A DNA stretch of 26,312 nucleotides from Treponema sp. UBA3662 (GTDB lineage: Bacteria; Spirochaetota; Spirochaetia; Treponematales; Treponemataceae), in assembly GCA_002373205.1 (NCBI GenBank), contig DFJV01000050.1:1-26312 (forward strand), read 5' to 3'. Of this stretch, positions 1 to 7,710 are shown piece after piece. The notes below the pieces were generated by a model. The model searched no databases. It was given only the letters and a program-made list of their open reading frames with translations, and had not been told where the DNA came from. Position 1 is the stretch's first letter. Each line of letters begins with the position of its first letter. Made by a program: the position numbers and the translations under genes.

Positions 1-346
1 TGGACTTTGTTATTAAAAATGGAACTAAGACTTGCGGGATTGCAATGTGGCAAAAGGGAAGCTCCGAATTGTTCATGGCTTGGCTTGTTATTGCCATGCT
101 TCCGCGCTCTGCATACAGGTCAGAAATAAAAGCGATGCAAAATCCAATTGCAAATACTGTCTGGAAAATTCTTCGGTAAACTACACCGCTTCCCATTTTT
201 TTCCGCTCAGAAAAAGTCATCCTTGAATAGATAAAGATAAGAAAGACCGCATAGATTATGCTTGTTGGCGAAAAATTTTTTACCACTACGGTAAAGAAAA
301 AAATAAGGCTGGACATTAGTCCGCATAAAATCAATCTGGAAATCAT
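1..346 (-). CDS. Partial membrane protein, probable 4Fe-4S (NapH-like) protein N-terminus
   Basis: This reading frame begins with an ATG at 346 and stays open for 115 codons to the window edge, so the C-terminus is missing. An AGGGAG Shine-Dalgarno sits just upstream, and the start lies 16 nt after the stop of the DsbD-like gene, so the two are probably one operon. The visible part has three hydrophobic stretches (about residues 4-22, 29-40 and 62-78), then a motif reading ELPFCHIAIPQ near residues 95-105. From memory, a Pro-Phe-Cys-His-Ile string of this kind occurs in membrane polyferredoxins that carry 4Fe-4S centres downstream, but the cluster-binding cysteines would lie outside the window. 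A redox membrane protein beside a DsbD-like thiol transporter is sensible, but the identity is tentative. Confidence 0.6.
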   Translation of the reverse strand, partial: MISRLILCGLMSSLIFFFTVVVKNFSPTSIIYAVFLIFIYSRMTFSERKKMGSGVVYRRIFQTVFAIGFCIAFISDLYAERGSMAITSQAMNNSELPFCHIAIPQVLVPFLITKS

Positions 347-362
347 AAAAGCTCCCTAAAAC

Positions 363-1004
363 TCAACCAAAGAAAAATGGAATTAATCCTACAAAAATAA
401 GAAAGTAAAGGCTAACGCAAAACTGGGTCACTCTGGAAACCCTCTTTATAAAAGGCATCTTTTTTGCCACAAAGGGAATTCCCAAAAGCGGTATAAAAAA
501 GGGCAGGGTTCCGATGTAAAAAAATATAAAGTAGAAAAATCCGTAAAGCCCCCTGCCTGCAAATACCGAGCGGAACATTGCTGTCCATAAAGGTGGGCAA
601 ATATGTAGGCCAACAGAAAGTCCTGTGGCAAGGGCTGTAACCCAGTCATTTCCAAGGTGCCTAAGTTTTGGAGAATGGCATCCGTCTTTGCATCCCCAGG
701 GGAATTTTACCCCAAGGGAATTAAGCAAAAGCGAAAGCCCGCAGAAGATATAGGCATAAAGTGAAAGCCGCCTTGAAAGGACTGGATTTGCGTACTCGTT
801 TGCAAGCAAGCCCAAAGCCGCAAAAACTGCCCCCAAGACAAAGTACATTGCAAGCCTTCCGCAAAGAAAAGCCCCGGTAAGACCTGCATTCCTTTTGTGG
901 GAGCTTTTTTCGCAGCCAAACAAAAAAGGAATAAGCACTGGGGTACAATACATAGTGCAGTATGTTCCTGTAGAAAGTCCAAGTAGAATTGCTTCCAGAA
1001 CCAT
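363..1004 (-). CDS. DsbD/SafE-like membrane protein (cytochrome c biogenesis transmembrane family)
   Basis: A 213-residue polytopic membrane protein with about six hydrophobic segments. Near the N-terminus, in the first membrane segment, it has the paired-cysteine motif TYCTMYCTPVLIPF, followed by GRLAMYFVLGAVFAALG in the second. This layout matches the transmembrane domain of DsbD/CcdA and the related SafE (UreH-like) family, which pass electrons or move small solutes across the inner membrane. A further Cys-rich stretch (GCKDGCHS) lies mid-protein, then a second half with HICPPLW that may mirror the first. The start is supported by an AGAGGAG Shine-Dalgarno. It lies between a secreted TPR-like protein and a probable iron-sulphur membrane protein on the same strand, suggesting an envelope redox module. 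The exact substrate cannot be told from sequence. Confidence 0.8.
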   Translation of the reverse strand: MVLEAILLGLSTGTYCTMYCTPVLIPFLFGCEKSSHKRNAGLTGAFLCGRLAMYFVLGAVFAALGLLANEYANPVLSRRLSLYAYIFCGLSLLLNSLGVKFPWGCKDGCHSPKLRHLGNDWVTALATGLSVGLHICPPLWTAMFRSVFAGRGLYGFFYFIFFYIGTLPFFIPLLGIPFVAKKMPFIKRVSRVTQFCVSLYFLIFVGLIPFFFG

Positions 1005-1040
1005 ATAAATCTCCTCTTCTCTCGCTTTTAGAAGCTGGTT

Positions 1041-1670
1041 TTATTTTTCCGCTGCCACTTGCGGAATCATTTCTTTTGCTCTTGCCCCAAAGTCTGAATC
1101 CGGCGAACTTTTATAGGCAAGCTCAAAATATTTTTTTGCCAAGTCATCTTTTTTGGAATCAAGATAGAAATTTCCGCAGGCAAGATAAACCTCCGCTTTT
1201 ACTTCCGGTTCAAAGTGGTCAACTATTTTAAGAAGGTAGTCAACGTCGTCACGGATGATTTTGTAACGCTTGACTGGTGAACCCCGGCTTACGTCTATTC
1301 CGTTTTCCAACCTAAGGATTCTTAGGTGAACATTCTTGCTTTCCATCTTTACGGCTTTGTCAATTAACTTGCTTCCTTTCTTTAGATTTGAATAGGCTTT
1401 CATTGGACTTTTGCTTGCGTACTGTCCGGCCTTTATTGTAAGGGCACTTCCGTAATATGCGCAGGCAAGGGCATTTTCTTTGATGAATGGTTCCAGGGTA
1501 TTGATGCAGTTGTCAATAAGTGAGTCGGATTCATTTCCTTCTACAGTCCTTGAGAGGTTGTGGAATTCAATTCCCTTTGCAATTTGAGATTCTTTGTCCT
1601 GAGCAAAAGCTGGGGAACAAACCAAAAAACTTGCGGCAATAAGGACTGCCTTTAAACCAATGTGTTTCAT
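1041..1670 (-). CDS. Secreted TPR-like protein
   Basis: A 209-residue protein with a classic signal peptide: MKHIGLKAVLIAASFLVCS, then PAFA with probable cleavage before QDKES. An in-frame ATG exists four codons upstream (1682), but it overlaps the GGAGG Shine-Dalgarno that is correctly spaced for the ATG at 1670, so 1670 is the better start. The mature part is alpha-helical; its last 60 residues (YLACGNFYLDSKKDDLAKKYFELAYKSS split over two helices) read like a tetratricopeptide repeat, a scaffold for protein contacts in the periplasm. A TTGCCA - 17 bp - TATTCT promoter lies just upstream. The next gene starts 36 nt downstream on the same strand, so this is probably the first gene of a three-gene operon. 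Partner and role are unknown. Confidence 0.82.
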   Translation of the reverse strand: MKHIGLKAVLIAASFLVCSPAFAQDKESQIAKGIEFHNLSRTVEGNESDSLIDNCINTLEPFIKENALACAYYGSALTIKAGQYASKSPMKAYSNLKKGSKLIDKAVKMESKNVHLRILRLENGIDVSRGSPVKRYKIIRDDVDYLLKIVDHFEPEVKAEVYLACGNFYLDSKKDDLAKKYFELAYKSSPDSDFGARAKEMIPQVAAEK

Positions 1671-1696
1671 AAATACCTCCATTCTTGTATGTTTGC

Positions 1697-1725
1697 AGAA
1701 TAAAGCGGAAGCGGTGTGCTGGCAA
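1697..1725 (-). promoter_or_regulatory. sigma70-type promoter for the TPR/DsbD-like operon
   Basis: Read on the minus strand, TTGCCA (1725-1720) is followed after exactly 17 bp by TATTCT (1702-1697). The predicted +1 is about 1690, leaving a 20-nt leader that holds the GGAGG Shine-Dalgarno of the gene starting at 1670. Confidence 0.6.
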
Positions 1726-1848
1726 TATGATTTTTGCCAAGTTGCTTAAAATGGAGGCTATGATGATTTTTTTTGGGGGTAAAAAAGTCGGGGTTGCTTT
1801 TGAGCAATTGTATATTCAATTGGGCTTCTGGTATTTGCCAGAATAGTG

Positions 1849-1857
1849 TGTTATACT
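1849..1857 (+). promoter_or_regulatory. Extended -10 promoter for the DUF1566 lipoprotein
   Basis: TGTTATACT at 1849-1857 fits an extended -10 element (TGn plus TATACT). A second -10-like TATAAT follows at 1862-1867. No convincing -35 is seen at 17 bp. Either would give a leader of about 70-80 nt before the ATG at 1944; I see no riboswitch in it. Confidence 0.45.
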
Positions 1858-1943
1858 TACTTATAATATATCTATTATGTGCACCGAAAAGTTTTGCCTT
1901 GAATATAGAGTACATGGCATACCGATAAAAACGGGGGTTTTAA

Positions 1944-2858
1944 ATGAAAGCAAAAACTTTAGGATGTCTTGCGGCTGCATTTTGTCTTGCAATGATTTTT
2001 TCAGTTTTAGGCTGCTCAACTTTTGATGGACTTATGAGCGACCTTGCCGCAGTTCCATCATCGCCATCATCTGGCAAAACGAGTCAGCCCGCCAACGGCA
2101 CTAAAACGACTAGCACGACGAAGGATGGAAAAACCGTAACCACAACCGTATCAGAGGACGGAAAGACCGTAAGCACGGTAATTGTAGAGGACATGTACAA
2201 GCGCAAGGATACAGACGAACCTAAGTACGTAACTTATTTTGCGCCAGGAAACATTGTCTATTCTGACGGTACCATGACTACAGAGTACTCCTTTGACAAA
2301 TCAAAGACTCCGGTCGCAGTTATTTTTGATGCAAAAAACAGGCTTGGCGTTGCACTCACGATGACAAGTCTTGCATGGGCTGATGAAAATTCCGCGGGGT
2401 ACAAAATGAATTTTAAGACCAGCAGCACTTCTGGAGCCGACAACTGGAATGTAATAAAGGCTGCCGATCCTGCCGGAACAAACACTCCTGAAAAATGCGC
2501 AAAAAATTATCCGGCCTTCAACTACTGTGCAAATTATTCAACGCCTGGATATAAGAGCGGCTGGTATCTTCCTTCAACTGACGAACTCAAGATGCTCATG
2601 TACTATAAGTATAATGTAGAAAATGCACTTAAAAGAATACCGGGTGCAGAGCTGATAAATCCAAGCGCTTCAAAAAATGCAGCTGATTATTATTGGTCTT
2701 CAACGCAGTGGGTGTTTAAGAGCAATGAAAATCTTGCAAATAATTATATAGCGGCGACAGCCTACAGCACCAACCTTTTTGCGAATGCAGACGATTCTAC
2801 ACACGGCACACCCAAAAGCTATATCTATAATTTTGTAAGACCCATACGTAAATTCTAA
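1944..2858 (+). CDS. DUF1566 (Lcl_C-type) lipoprotein
   Basis: A 304-residue predicted lipoprotein. The N-terminal hydrophobic segment ends in SVLGCS, a lipobox with Cys24 as the lipidated residue, so the protein should be anchored in an envelope membrane. Residues about 40-85 form a low-complexity Ser/Thr/Lys linker, including TVTTTVSEDGKTVSTVIVED. The C-terminal domain has the hallmarks of DUF1566/Lcl_C: GWYLPSTDELKMLM, YYWSSTQW and a terminal FVRPIRKF. These domains are common in large paralogous families of surface proteins in spirochaetes and some other bacteria; their function is poorly known and they are sometimes linked to C-type-lectin-like folds. The start is preceded by a GGGGG-type Shine-Dalgarno. 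It appears to be a single-gene unit, followed by a GC-rich repeat. Confidence 0.88.
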   Translation: MKAKTLGCLAAAFCLAMIFSVLGCSTFDGLMSDLAAVPSSPSSGKTSQPANGTKTTSTTKDGKTVTTTVSEDGKTVSTVIVEDMYKRKDTDEPKYVTYFAPGNIVYSDGTMTTEYSFDKSKTPVAVIFDAKNRLGVALTMTSLAWADENSAGYKMNFKTSSTSGADNWNVIKAADPAGTNTPEKCAKNYPAFNYCANYSTPGYKSGWYLPSTDELKMLMYYKYNVENALKRIPGAELINPSASKNAADYYWSSTQWVFKSNENLANNYIAATAYSTNLFANADDSTHGTPKSYIYNFVRPIRKF

Positions 2859-2879
2859 AGCCACGAACACCAAGAAGCC

Positions 2880-2970
2880 TAGCCCCGGGCGTAGGGGCCC
2901 GCGCAAGCGGGTTGCCAAGGGGGCCCTGACCCCGGCAATGGAGGCGAAAGCCGGAACCCCGAAGCACGGG
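2880..2970. repeat. GC-rich hairpin repeat, copy C
   Basis: A GC-rich block in otherwise AT-rich intergenic DNA. It contains CCCGCGCAAGCGGG, CCGGCAATGGAGGCGAAAGCCGG and then AACCCCGAAGCACGGG. The order (a run of Gs, a hairpin, ATGGAG, GGCGAAAGCC, CCCCGAA, a CCCG end) matches blocks at about 7625-7708 (minus strand) and 24222-24352, so it belongs to a dispersed, non-coding repeat family. Confidence 0.65.
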
Positions 2971-3033
2971 AGACAAAAGGCATTTTTTGCCGTGTAGCGG
3001 CAAAAACAGTTTTAAGAGGCCTGTGCTCCAAGG

Positions 3034-3062
3034 TGGACAAAGAATACTTTCTTCTATATACT
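3034..3062 (+). promoter_or_regulatory. sigma70-type promoter placing +1 on the ettA ATG
   Basis: TGGACA (3034-3039), a 17-bp spacer and TATACT (3057-3062) form a good promoter. With the usual 6-nt gap the transcript would begin at A3069, the first base of the ettA start codon. No Shine-Dalgarno lies at a usable distance from that ATG. Confidence 0.65.
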
Positions 3063-3068
3063 ATCTGC

Positions 3069-4832
3069 ATGGCAAAGACTGTAGACGACAAGAAAATTAT
3101 TTACACGATGGACCGCGTTTCGCGCGCATACGGAACAAAGGTTGTTCTTAAAGACATAAGCATTTCATATTATTACGGTGCAAAGATTGGCGTTATTGGT
3201 GAAAACGGTGCCGGTAAATCTTCGCTATTTAAGATTTTTGCAGGAATAGACAAGGACTACACTGGCGAGACCCACCTTTCTGACGGATATTCAATGGGCT
3301 ACTTGGAACAGGAGCCTTATTTGGAAAACGGCAAGACCGTAAAAGAAATCGTTATGGAAGGCGTAAAGCCAATTACGGATTTGCTTGCGGAATTTGACAA
3401 GGTGAACGAGGCCTTTGGTGACCCCGATGCGGATTTTGACAAGCTGTGTGCCCGCCAGGCAGAGCTTCAGGAAAAGCTTGATGCTGCCGACGCATGGAAC
3501 TTGGACGCAAACTTGGAGCTTGCAATGGATGCCCTCCGTTGCCCGCCGCCGGATCAGATTGTAGACGTGCTTTCCGGTGGTGAGCGCCGCCGTGTTGCCT
3601 TGTGCCGCCTTCTTTTGCAGCAGCCGGACATTCTTCTTCTTGATGAGCCTACAAACCACCTTGATGCAGAAACCGTTGCTTGGCTTGAACGCCACCTTCA
3701 GAACTATCCGGGAACAATCATTGCAATTACCCACGACCGCTACTTCTTGGACAATGTTGCAGGCTGGATTTTGGAAATGGACAGGGGAGAAGGCTATCCT
3801 TTCAAGGGAAATTATTCTGCATGGCTGGATGCAAAGCAGAAGCGTCTTGCCCTGGAAGAAAAGCAGGCATCCGTTCGCCAGAAGCAGATGGCGGAAGAGC
3901 TTGAGTGGATTCACGCTGGTGCAAAGGGTAGGCAGGCAAAACATAAGGAACACATTACAAAGTATGAGCAGCTCTTGGCAGAAGAAAGCCAGAGGGTAAA
4001 GCTTAAGGAAAGCCAGATTTCTATTCCGGCAGGTCCACGCCTTGGAAACGTTGTAATTGATGCGGAAAAGCTTACAAAGTCTTTTGATGACCGCGTTCTT
4101 TTTGAAAACCTGGACTTCCACATTCCGGCCGGTGCAGTAGTTGGAATTGTTGGTCCAAACGGTGCTGGTAAGACAACTCTCTTTAAGATGCTTGCAACTG
4201 CCGCTGGACAGAAGGTTCTTCTTCCCGACGGTTCACTTGGAGAGGAAAAGCCTGATTCTGGAAACATAAAGGTTGGCGAAACGGTTAAGCTTGTTTACGT
4301 AGACCAGATGAGGAGCAAGCTTGATCCAAAGAAGACTGTCTGGGAAACTTTGAGCGACGGTTTGGATTTGGTAAAGCTTGGTGCTGTGGACGAAAAGGGA
4401 CGCCCTGTTAACGGTGCAGTCCGCGAGGTAAACAGCCGCGCCTACTGTTCTTGGTTCAACTTTAACGGGCCTGAGCAGAACAAAAAAGTGGAAGTGCTTT
4501 CTGGTGGAGAAAAGAACCGCCTTAACATGGGCATGATGTTCAAGGAAGCTGGCAATGTTCTTCTTTTGGACGAACCCACGAATGACTTGGACATTACAAC
4601 AACCCGCTCACTTGAAGAAGCCATAAACGATTTTGCAGGAGTTGTGCTTGTAATTAGCCACGACCGCTACTTCCTGGACAGGGTTTGCACCCATATCCTT
4701 GCTTTTGAAAACAACAGCGAAGTCAAATGGTACGAGGGCAACTGGTCTGAATACGCAGAATGGAGACGGCAGCAGCTTGGAGAAGACGCAGACCGTCCTC
4801 ACAAGACCGTTTACAGAAAGTTGGTGCGCTAA
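3069..4832 (+). CDS. ettA: Energy-dependent translational throttle protein EttA (ABC-F ATPase)
   Basis: A 587-residue soluble ABC-F protein with two ATPase domains. Domain 1 has GENGAGKS (about residues 44-51), LSGGERRR and LLLDEPTNHLD. Domain 2 has GPNGAGKTT, LSGGEKNR and LLLDEPTNDLD. A charged alpha-helical arm/linker (EEKQASVRQKQMAEELEW) lies between them. The second-domain sequence and the end (DRVCTHILAF, YEGNWSEYAEWRRQQLGEDA) fit EttA, which binds the ribosomal E site and tunes entry into elongation according to ATP/ADP ratio. It is slightly longer than the E. coli protein (about 555). A GTG codon at 3033 would add 12 residues, but the ATG at 3069 gives the expected N-terminus (MAKTVDDKKIIYTMDRVS). 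The transcript is probably leaderless. The HAD gene follows 2 nt after the stop. Confidence 0.93.
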   Translation: MAKTVDDKKIIYTMDRVSRAYGTKVVLKDISISYYYGAKIGVIGENGAGKSSLFKIFAGIDKDYTGETHLSDGYSMGYLEQEPYLENGKTVKEIVMEGVKPITDLLAEFDKVNEAFGDPDADFDKLCARQAELQEKLDAADAWNLDANLELAMDALRCPPPDQIVDVLSGGERRRVALCRLLLQQPDILLLDEPTNHLDAETVAWLERHLQNYPGTIIAITHDRYFLDNVAGWILEMDRGEGYPFKGNYSAWLDAKQKRLALEEKQASVRQKQMAEELEWIHAGAKGRQAKHKEHITKYEQLLAEESQRVKLKESQISIPAGPRLGNVVIDAEKLTKSFDDRVLFENLDFHIPAGAVVGIVGPNGAGKTTLFKMLATAAGQKVLLPDGSLGEEKPDSGNIKVGETVKLVYVDQMRSKLDPKKTVWETLSDGLDLVKLGAVDEKGRPVNGAVREVNSRAYCSWFNFNGPEQNKKVEVLSGGEKNRLNMGMMFKEAGNVLLLDEPTNDLDITTTRSLEEAINDFAGVVLVISHDRYFLDRVCTHILAFENNSEVKWYEGNWSEYAEWRRQQLGEDADRPHKTVYRKLVR

Positions 4833-4834
4833 GT

Positions 4835-5656
4835 ATGAGCAAGCTGGACGTAGGCCTTATAGCCCTGGATTTAGATGACACTCTTTTGGACAAGGACCGC
4901 AACATTTCCGACAAAAACGTGGAGGCGTTAAGGAAGGCAGCGGAACTTGGCATTTACGTTGTCCTCTGTTCTGGCCGCGCAGAAGACGCAATTCTTCCCT
5001 ATGTGCGCCGCTTGGAGATTGCCGGTATGCAGGCAGGACGCTACATCATTGCCATAAACGGGTGCTCCGTCTTTGACCTTCACGAAAGAAAGCAAATCTA
5101 CTGCCAGAAGGTTTCCTACGACATTCTTCACCATGCAAACGAGGAAGCCCAAAAGATGGGGCTTTTTAGCGAAGTCTATACTGCGGACACAATTTACTAC
5201 CAAAAGCAAACCGAATGGACGGACATAGACGTAAAGCTTTGCGGACTCAAAGGAAAGGAAATAGAAGACTATGACGCTTTCCTACAGCAGGGCTTTACAA
5301 AAATGCTTGTCCCCGGAGATCCAGACCAGCTTCAAGTTTTGCAGAAAAAGCTAAAGGCCGATTTTGGTGATAAGGCGGTTGTCTTTACAAGCAAGCCATA
5401 TTTTCTTGAAATCTTGCCACCCAACTGCGGAAAGGGAGAAGCCATAAGCTGGCTTTCCGACCACATTGGCCTTGACAAGAACAGAACGATGGGCTTTGGC
5501 GACAGCATGAATGACGAGAGCATGATACGCCTTTGCAAGTACGGCATCTGCATGAAAAACGGACTTGATTACATAAAGGGCATTGCCGACTTTACTACCG
5601 AATATGACAACAATTCCAGCGGAGTTGGAATGTTCATAGAAAAAAATGTTTTGTAA
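4835..5656 (+). CDS. Cof-type HAD-IIB family phosphatase
   Basis: A 273-residue haloacid-dehalogenase hydrolase. Motif I is ALDLDDTLL (nucleophile Asp12, acid Asp14), motif II is VLCSGR, the conserved lysine is in GKGEAISWL, and motif IV is GFGDSMNDESMI. The cap between motifs II and III is of the C2B type, as in Cof/YidA phosphatases that act on sugar phosphates or cofactor phosphates such as FMN and PLP; the substrate cannot be predicted. The ATG at 4835 is chosen because the domain begins directly after it. An upstream ATG (4760) lies inside ettA. The start is 2 nt past the ettA stop with no clear Shine-Dalgarno, so translation is probably coupled to ettA. Its 3' end overlaps the start of the next gene. 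Confidence 0.9.
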   Translation: MSKLDVGLIALDLDDTLLDKDRNISDKNVEALRKAAELGIYVVLCSGRAEDAILPYVRRLEIAGMQAGRYIIAINGCSVFDLHERKQIYCQKVSYDILHHANEEAQKMGLFSEVYTADTIYYQKQTEWTDIDVKLCGLKGKEIEDYDAFLQQGFTKMLVPGDPDQLQVLQKKLKADFGDKAVVFTSKPYFLEILPPNCGKGEAISWLSDHIGLDKNRTMGFGDSMNDESMIRLCKYGICMKNGLDYIKGIADFTTEYDNNSSGVGMFIEKNVL

Positions 5657-6269
5657 GGCAATCCTTTCCATACGAACATGCATTACGCAGGGAAGCCCGA
5701 CTCTTTTTACTCCCCGCATGATTACAGAATTCCTTTGCAAAGAGAAAATTCAGCTGGCCGCAATAACGGACGTAAACACCTGCCTTAATGCGCCGGCATT
5801 TTCTATCTGCTGCAAGCGGCATGGAATCTTAGCCTTGTACGGAATGGAAGCCTGGTGCAGGGACAGAAAAGCCCTTGTTCTTTTTTCCAATCTGGAACTT
5901 GCAATGGATTTTAACTACGCATGGTACCGAACGCTGCCCGCTGATTTGCCCCAGGATTTACATGGACAAGACCCCAGGCAATACTGCGTTGACGAAGACG
6001 ACGGCATTCTTTCCGTAGAAAAAAAATACCTGCAAGTTGCATCCCCTGTTTCATTTAATGAACTTAAAAAGGAAGTCGAAAACAAGGGTGGCCTCGTGTT
6101 TAAAAATGAAGCCTTGCCTGACAGATACAAACAGCCAATAGAAGAAATCTTTCAGCTAAGGAAAAATTTTCTTGACTTTGACATAGGGGATTGTGGCCTC
6201 TTTTCTGCCAATGAATCAATCAACTTTCAAGCAATCCGCACAGGCTTTGAGAAGCTCCAAGGGTCTTGA
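5646..6269 (+). CDS. PHP-domain-like protein lacking metal ligands
   Basis: A 207-residue protein whose first half has the frame of a PHP (polymerase/histidinol phosphatase) domain: a first strand SIRTCIT, then TPRMITEFLCKEKIQLAAITDVNTCLNAPAFS, an ILALYGMEAW strand and RKALVLFSN. In active PHP proteins these positions read HxHS, ITDHN, GMEV and HxLxLF. Here the HxH pair is Ser/Arg, the His of ITDHN is Val and the last His is replaced; only the Glu of GME remains. The trinuclear metal site is therefore missing, so phosphoesterase activity is unlikely and a binding or structural role is possible. It starts inside the end of the HAD gene (11-nt overlap), and its 3' end overlaps the convergent methyltransferase gene by 50 nt. 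The family call is by eye; the start is not supported by a good Shine-Dalgarno. Confidence 0.65.
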   Translation: MFCKAILSIRTCITQGSPTLFTPRMITEFLCKEKIQLAAITDVNTCLNAPAFSICCKRHGILALYGMEAWCRDRKALVLFSNLELAMDFNYAWYRTLPADLPQDLHGQDPRQYCVDEDDGILSVEKKYLQVASPVSFNELKKEVENKGGLVFKNEALPDRYKQPIEEIFQLRKNFLDFDIGDCGLFSANESINFQAIRTGFEKLQGS

Positions 6270-7506
6270 GCAAAGAGTCAAGCCTTTCCCTGCTTTTTTG
6301 AACAGAGGCATTTATCTGTTTTTCAGCAGCATTATCTTCAAGCCCGTCATTTTGCACACATCCGTCTTCGGCAGGTCCGGCATTCCGTTTGCGGACAGCG
6401 CGGAGCAAAATGTTTTTGGGCGTATGCTCCATGTCTATAAATTCCAAAACCTGAACGCTGTAGCCTGCTTGTTCCAAAAGCTCCGCGCGTATTGCATCTG
6501 TTGCAAGGGCTGCAAAGCGTTCGCGGAAGATTCCCCAGTGCCCAAGCGAAGCAAATGGATTTGAAGGCTCAACAAGAGATTTGTTTTTTTCCAGCTGTAA
6601 GTTAATTTCGTGCTGGCAGCAGGGAACGCTAAGAATGGCAAGGGCATTTTGCTTTACCGCAAAATTCAGAGCAAAGTCCGTGGCGGTGTCGCAAGCGTGA
6701 AGGGTTATGATAATATCCGGCTTGTTTTCGTAAGAAAAATCCGCAATGTTACCCACAAAAAATTTAAGTGAATCATAATTAAGTTCATCAGAAAGTTTTT
6801 GGCAATAAGCAATCACATCTTCCTTTAAGTCCAGGCCCGTAATCTGAACAGGAATATTTTCAATCTGCCAAAGATAATAATAGACTGCAAAAGTAAGGTA
6901 TGATTTTCCGCAGCCAAAATCTGCAATGCGCAAAGGCCGTTCGCTGGAAAAATCTTTGCCGTAAAGTTTTTTTACGTCTGGAAGAATGTCCCGCACATAT
7001 TCAAGAAAGCGGTTTATCTGCCTGAACTTTGCATACTTGGAAGCAACAATGCTGCCGTCTTTTGTCATAAGGCCAAGGTGAACCAAAAAAGGAATGGGGT
7101 TTCCTTCCTTTAGAATATAATTTTTTGTACGGTTTCCAGAAGGGCGGTTTTCCATGCCCTGCAAATTTATGTTCTTCATTCCACTGGAAATATTGCGCAC
7201 AGATTTTTTTACTTCTCCGCGGCGGTTGCAAAAAAAATTTATTTCCTGCGAGTCAGTTTTTTGAACAACATTCTTAAAAGTTTTTCCCGCATGTTCATCT
7301 ATAAAAGCATTCACGTCTTCTTTCGACATTGATTTTTGAAAGGCCTGTGTCTTTGTAAAAAATTCCGCACTGTAGGGCAGCTTTGCCTTTTTTGCAGATG
7401 AAAGTCCAGCTTCTGCATTGCGGAAAATCCTAACCTTTATAAAATCCTTTCCAAGAACTTGCTCACAGTTTTCTGCCGGCTTAGAAAAAGTAACGCTAAT
7501 AACCAT
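6220..7506 (-). CDS. Class I SAM-dependent methyltransferase (Methyltransf_32-like)
   Basis: A 428-residue protein. The N-terminal 150 residues have no recognisable domain. The methyltransferase core follows: motif I IADFGCGKSYLTFAVYYYL, motif II ITGLDLKEDV, then IIITLHACDTATDFAL and ILSVPCCQHE. HAC-DxATD plus PCCQHE is typical of the Methyltransf_32 group (relatives of GSTCD/METTL25), whose bacterial members have no firmly assigned substrate; RNA or protein is possible. A charged tail of about 50 residues follows the core. A TTG at 7521 would add five codons, but it overlaps the -10 box. The ATG at 7506 is exactly 6 nt past TATATT of a TTGAAA-17-TATATT promoter, so a leaderless start there is preferred. 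The 3' end overlaps the PHP-like gene tail to tail. Confidence 0.85.
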   Translation of the reverse strand: MVISVTFSKPAENCEQVLGKDFIKVRIFRNAEAGLSSAKKAKLPYSAEFFTKTQAFQKSMSKEDVNAFIDEHAGKTFKNVVQKTDSQEINFFCNRRGEVKKSVRNISSGMKNINLQGMENRPSGNRTKNYILKEGNPIPFLVHLGLMTKDGSIVASKYAKFRQINRFLEYVRDILPDVKKLYGKDFSSERPLRIADFGCGKSYLTFAVYYYLWQIENIPVQITGLDLKEDVIAYCQKLSDELNYDSLKFFVGNIADFSYENKPDIIITLHACDTATDFALNFAVKQNALAILSVPCCQHEINLQLEKNKSLVEPSNPFASLGHWGIFRERFAALATDAIRAELLEQAGYSVQVLEFIDMEHTPKNILLRAVRKRNAGPAEDGCVQNDGLEDNAAEKQINASVQKSRERLDSLLKTLGASQSLCGLLES

Positions 7507-7512
7507 GCTAAA

Positions 7513-7541
7513 AATATACAAACATTCCGCTTAAATTTCAA
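7513..7541 (-). promoter_or_regulatory. Promoter placing +1 on the methyltransferase ATG
   Basis: On the minus strand: TTGAAA (7541-7536), a 17-bp spacer and TATATT (7518-7513), then 6 nt to the ATG at 7506. Five of six -35 positions and five of six -10 positions match consensus. There is no Shine-Dalgarno. Confidence 0.65.
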
Positions 7542-7624
7542 TTGAGGCTTTTTTCAAATTTTCTGGACGGTAACTGTCACCGCTCTACCATCCACTCTTC
7601 CTCTAATTCGACCGAACAGGCCTT

Positions 7625-7708
7625 TCGCCACGGGCTTTGCGGGGTTCCGCCTGCCGGCTCCATTGCCTTGCGGCAACGCTCCGCGCCCCTCCAATCCCGC
7701 GTAGGACT
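7625..7708 (-). repeat. GC-rich hairpin repeat, copy A
   Basis: Read on the minus strand, it runs GGGATTGGAGGGGCGCGGAG, then the hairpin TTGCCGCAAGGCAA, TGGAG, CCGGCAGGCGG and a closing CCCCGCAAAGCCCG. The block at 24231-24323 has the same frame with different hairpins in the middle, showing it is one repeat family with interchangeable stems. Confidence 0.65.
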
Positions 7709-7710
7709 TG

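Noticed and set aside
32..226. A 64-codon plus-strand frame at the left end
   Set aside because: It lies opposite the better supported partial membrane-protein gene on the minus strand, and has no ribosome site or recognisable features.
1667..1915. An 82-codon minus-strand frame upstream of the TPR gene
   Set aside because: It spans the promoter and Shine-Dalgarno region of the TPR gene and has no ribosome site of its own.
3291..4121. Long minus-strand frame opposite ettA
   Set aside because: It is a mirror of the strongly coding ettA frame; the translation has no known motif and no ribosome site.
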